In this document: positions 14,602 to 15,984 of the stretch, piece by piece
Numbering within the stretch: position 1 is the stretch's first letter
How the letters are laid out: each line of letters starts with the position of its first letter
Source: GCA-003244245 sp046262495
Lineage (GTDB): Bacteria; Actinomycetota; Actinomycetes; Mycobacteriales; Pseudonocardiaceae
NCBI GenBank assembly: GCA_046262495.1
Contig: JBHEMR010000018.1
Location: 1 to 15,984 of the forward strand
Direction: 5' to 3'
DNA length: 15,984 nucleotides
The notes under the pieces: generated by a model
Database searches by the model: none
Told to the model about the DNA's origin: nothing
The model's input: only the letters and a program-made list of their open reading frames with translations
Position numbers and translations under genes: made by a program

Positions 14602-15984
14602 TCACCCGCGGACAGCGCGGAAAAGCAGGAGGGTTCGGGCCGGGACTGTCATCCGGGTGCCCGGACGCCGGCTTCGCGGATGGGCGGGCACACCGTCCTT
14701 GGATCCGGTGTCCAGCACCAGTTCGTACCGCTCGCCATACTCCCGATCCGGTAGCGTGAGCATGATCGGGTGCGCGTCGGCGTGCAGCACCAGTAGCCAC
14801 GAGTCGGTGGCCGGGGGTGGCGGGTGGGACCGCACGTCGGTGCCGTCGATCCACATGCTGAGCGTCCGAAGATCGCCGTCTCGCCAGTCGTCGAGCTCCA
14901 TGGAGCGCCCGTCGGGACGCAACCAGACCAGGTCGGGCGCGCCGCGAGGAGTCGTGCGGCCCTCGAAGAACTCCGGTTGGCGCAACGCCGGCGTCGTGGT
15001 GCGCAGCGCAAGCAGGTGGCGAGTGAAAGCGGTCATCATCTCGCTGTCCGGATCGGTGAACCACGCCAGCCAGGAGGTCTCGTCGTCGAGCCGGTAAGGA
15101 TTGTTGTTGCCGCCCTGGGTGCGCCAGCGTTCGTCGCCGGCCAGCAACATGGGCGTGCCGGTGGACAGCATCAGGGTGGCCAACAGGTTGCGCGCCTGGC
15201 GCGCGCGCAGGCTGCGTACCGCCGGATCGTCGGTTTGCCCTTCGACACCGCAGTTCCAGGAGCGGTTGTCGTTGGTGCCATCGGTGCCGCCCTCACCATT
15301 GGCCTCGTTGTGTTTGCGGTTGTAGGAGACCAGGTCCCGCAGCGTGAACCCGTCGTGAGCGGTGACGAAGTTGATCGATGCCCACGGCCGCCGTCCGCTT
15401 GCCGCGTAGAGGTCCGAGCTGCCCGCCAGCCGGGAGGCGAGCTGGCTGACGCCGGGGACGCCACGCCAGAAGTCGCGAACGACGTCGCGGTAGCTGCCGT
15501 TCCACTCACTGAAATGCACGCCGAACCCACCGACCCGGTAGCCGTCGCGAGTGGCGTCCCAAGGCTCGGCGATGAGTTTGCGGGTGCGCAGTAGCGGGTC
15601 GGAGGTGATCGCGGTCAGCAGGGGCGCGACGGGATCGAACGGACCGCCCCGGGGGCGCCCCAGCACACTGGCCAGGTCAAGGCGGAACCCGTCGACGCCC
15701 AGCTCGGAAGCCCAGTACCGCAGTGCGTCGGTAACCAGCGCGATCACTGTGGGCGAGCCGCTGTCCAGGGTATTGCCGCAGCCGGTGAGGTCATGCCGGA
15801 GGTAATAGGCGGGCGCATCCAACCCGCGGTAGGCCAGGGTAGGCCCGTCCACGCCACCCTCACAGGTGTGATTGGCCACCACGTCGACGATGACTTCCAG
15901 GCCCGCGGCGTGCAGCGCGGCCACCATCGTGCGGAACTCCGCCACCTCCTCGCCGGGCACTGCGGCGTATCCCGGATGCACCGC
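14602..15984 (-). CDS. glgX: Glycogen debranching enzyme GlgX (isoamylase type), 5' part missing
   Basis: GlgX hydrolyses alpha-1,6 branches, mainly of phosphorylase-trimmed chains, and so works after GlgP. The 460 residues visible are the C-terminal two thirds of a roughly 700-residue enzyme; the start and CBM48 domain lie beyond the window. Counting from codon 15981, the nucleophile is D102 (GFRLDLASVLG), the acid/base E139 (LIAEPWD) and the third carboxylate D210 (TAHDGFTLRDLVSYN, with YNRKHNEANGE following), which identifies GlgX/TreX rather than GlgB. RTQGGNNN is also present. Two spots differ from the usual sequence: DVVANHT instead of DVVYNHT, and GDERWRTQ instead of GDEFGRTQ. It converges on glgP; the 79-bp gap has only short hairpins (for example GCGGG/CCCGC at 14591-14609) and no clear terminator. 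Confidence 0.94.
   Translation of the reverse strand, partial: AVHPGYAAVPGEEVAEFRTMVAALHAAGLEVIVDVVANHTCEGGVDGPTLAYRGLDAPAYYLRHDLTGCGNTLDSGSPTVIALVTDALRYWASELGVDGFRLDLASVLGRPRGGPFDPVAPLLTAITSDPLLRTRKLIAEPWDATRDGYRVGGFGVHFSEWNGSYRDVVRDFWRGVPGVSQLASRLAGSSDLYAASGRRPWASINFVTAHDGFTLRDLVSYNRKHNEANGEGGTDGTNDNRSWNCGVEGQTDDPAVRSLRARQARNLLATLMLSTGTPMLLAGDERWRTQGGNNNPYRLDDETSWLAWFTDPDSEMMTAFTRHLLALRTTTPALRQPEFFEGRTTPRGAPDLVWLRPDGRSMELDDWRDGDLRTLSMWIDGTDVRSHPPPPATDSWLLVLHADAHPIMLTLPDREYGERYELVLDTGSKDGVPAHPRSRRPGTRMTVPARTLLLFRAVRG

Overview
The window is high-GC and densely coded, with frequent GTG starts, from an actinobacterium. A complete GlgE-type alpha-glucan locus, CrtU/CrtT-type carotenoid proteins and a gene order resembling the mycobacterial Rv1324-glgB-glgE-glgP region (from memory) all fit Mycobacteriales or Pseudonocardiales. 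The species cannot be fixed from the sequence. I see no tRNA, rRNA, CRISPR array, insertion sequence or integrase.

Layout from left to right. Positions 1-94 hold the last codons of a plus-strand gene, probably a thioredoxin/TPR (YbbN-like) protein. Positions 95-796 hold a decayed, frameshifted minus-strand remnant of a PAS-containing (probably c-di-GMP-type) regulator. Then comes a minus-strand block transcribed treS (TreS) -> mak/pep2 (maltokinase) -> glgB (branching enzyme). A 165-bp divergent spacer separates treS from a plus-strand Rieske oxygenase-like gene. That gene converges, with a 17-bp gap, on a minus-strand unit glgE -> crtT-like methyltransferase -> crtU-like carotene desaturase/methyltransferase. 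After a 140-bp divergent spacer, glgP (alpha-glucan phosphorylase) runs on the plus strand and converges on glgX (debranching enzyme, minus strand, cut by the window end).

The glucan genes form one circuit. TreS interconverts trehalose and maltose, Mak phosphorylates maltose to maltose-1-phosphate, GlgE polymerises it into alpha-1,4-glucan, and GlgB adds alpha-1,6 branches. GlgP and GlgX break the polymer down. All catalytic residues checked in the glucan enzymes are present.

The most unusual part is a three-gene module lodged between glgE and treS: crtT-like, crtU-like and a Rieske protein that carries both a [2Fe-2S] motif and a likely mononuclear-iron facial triad. CrtU proteins make aromatic carotenoid end rings. 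A Rieske oxygenase beside one suggests oxidation of an aromatic carotenoid, perhaps its ring methyl groups. No carotenoid backbone genes (crtE, crtB, crtI, crtY) are in the window, so the module must draw on a pathway encoded elsewhere. The first two genes appear co-transcribed with glgE.
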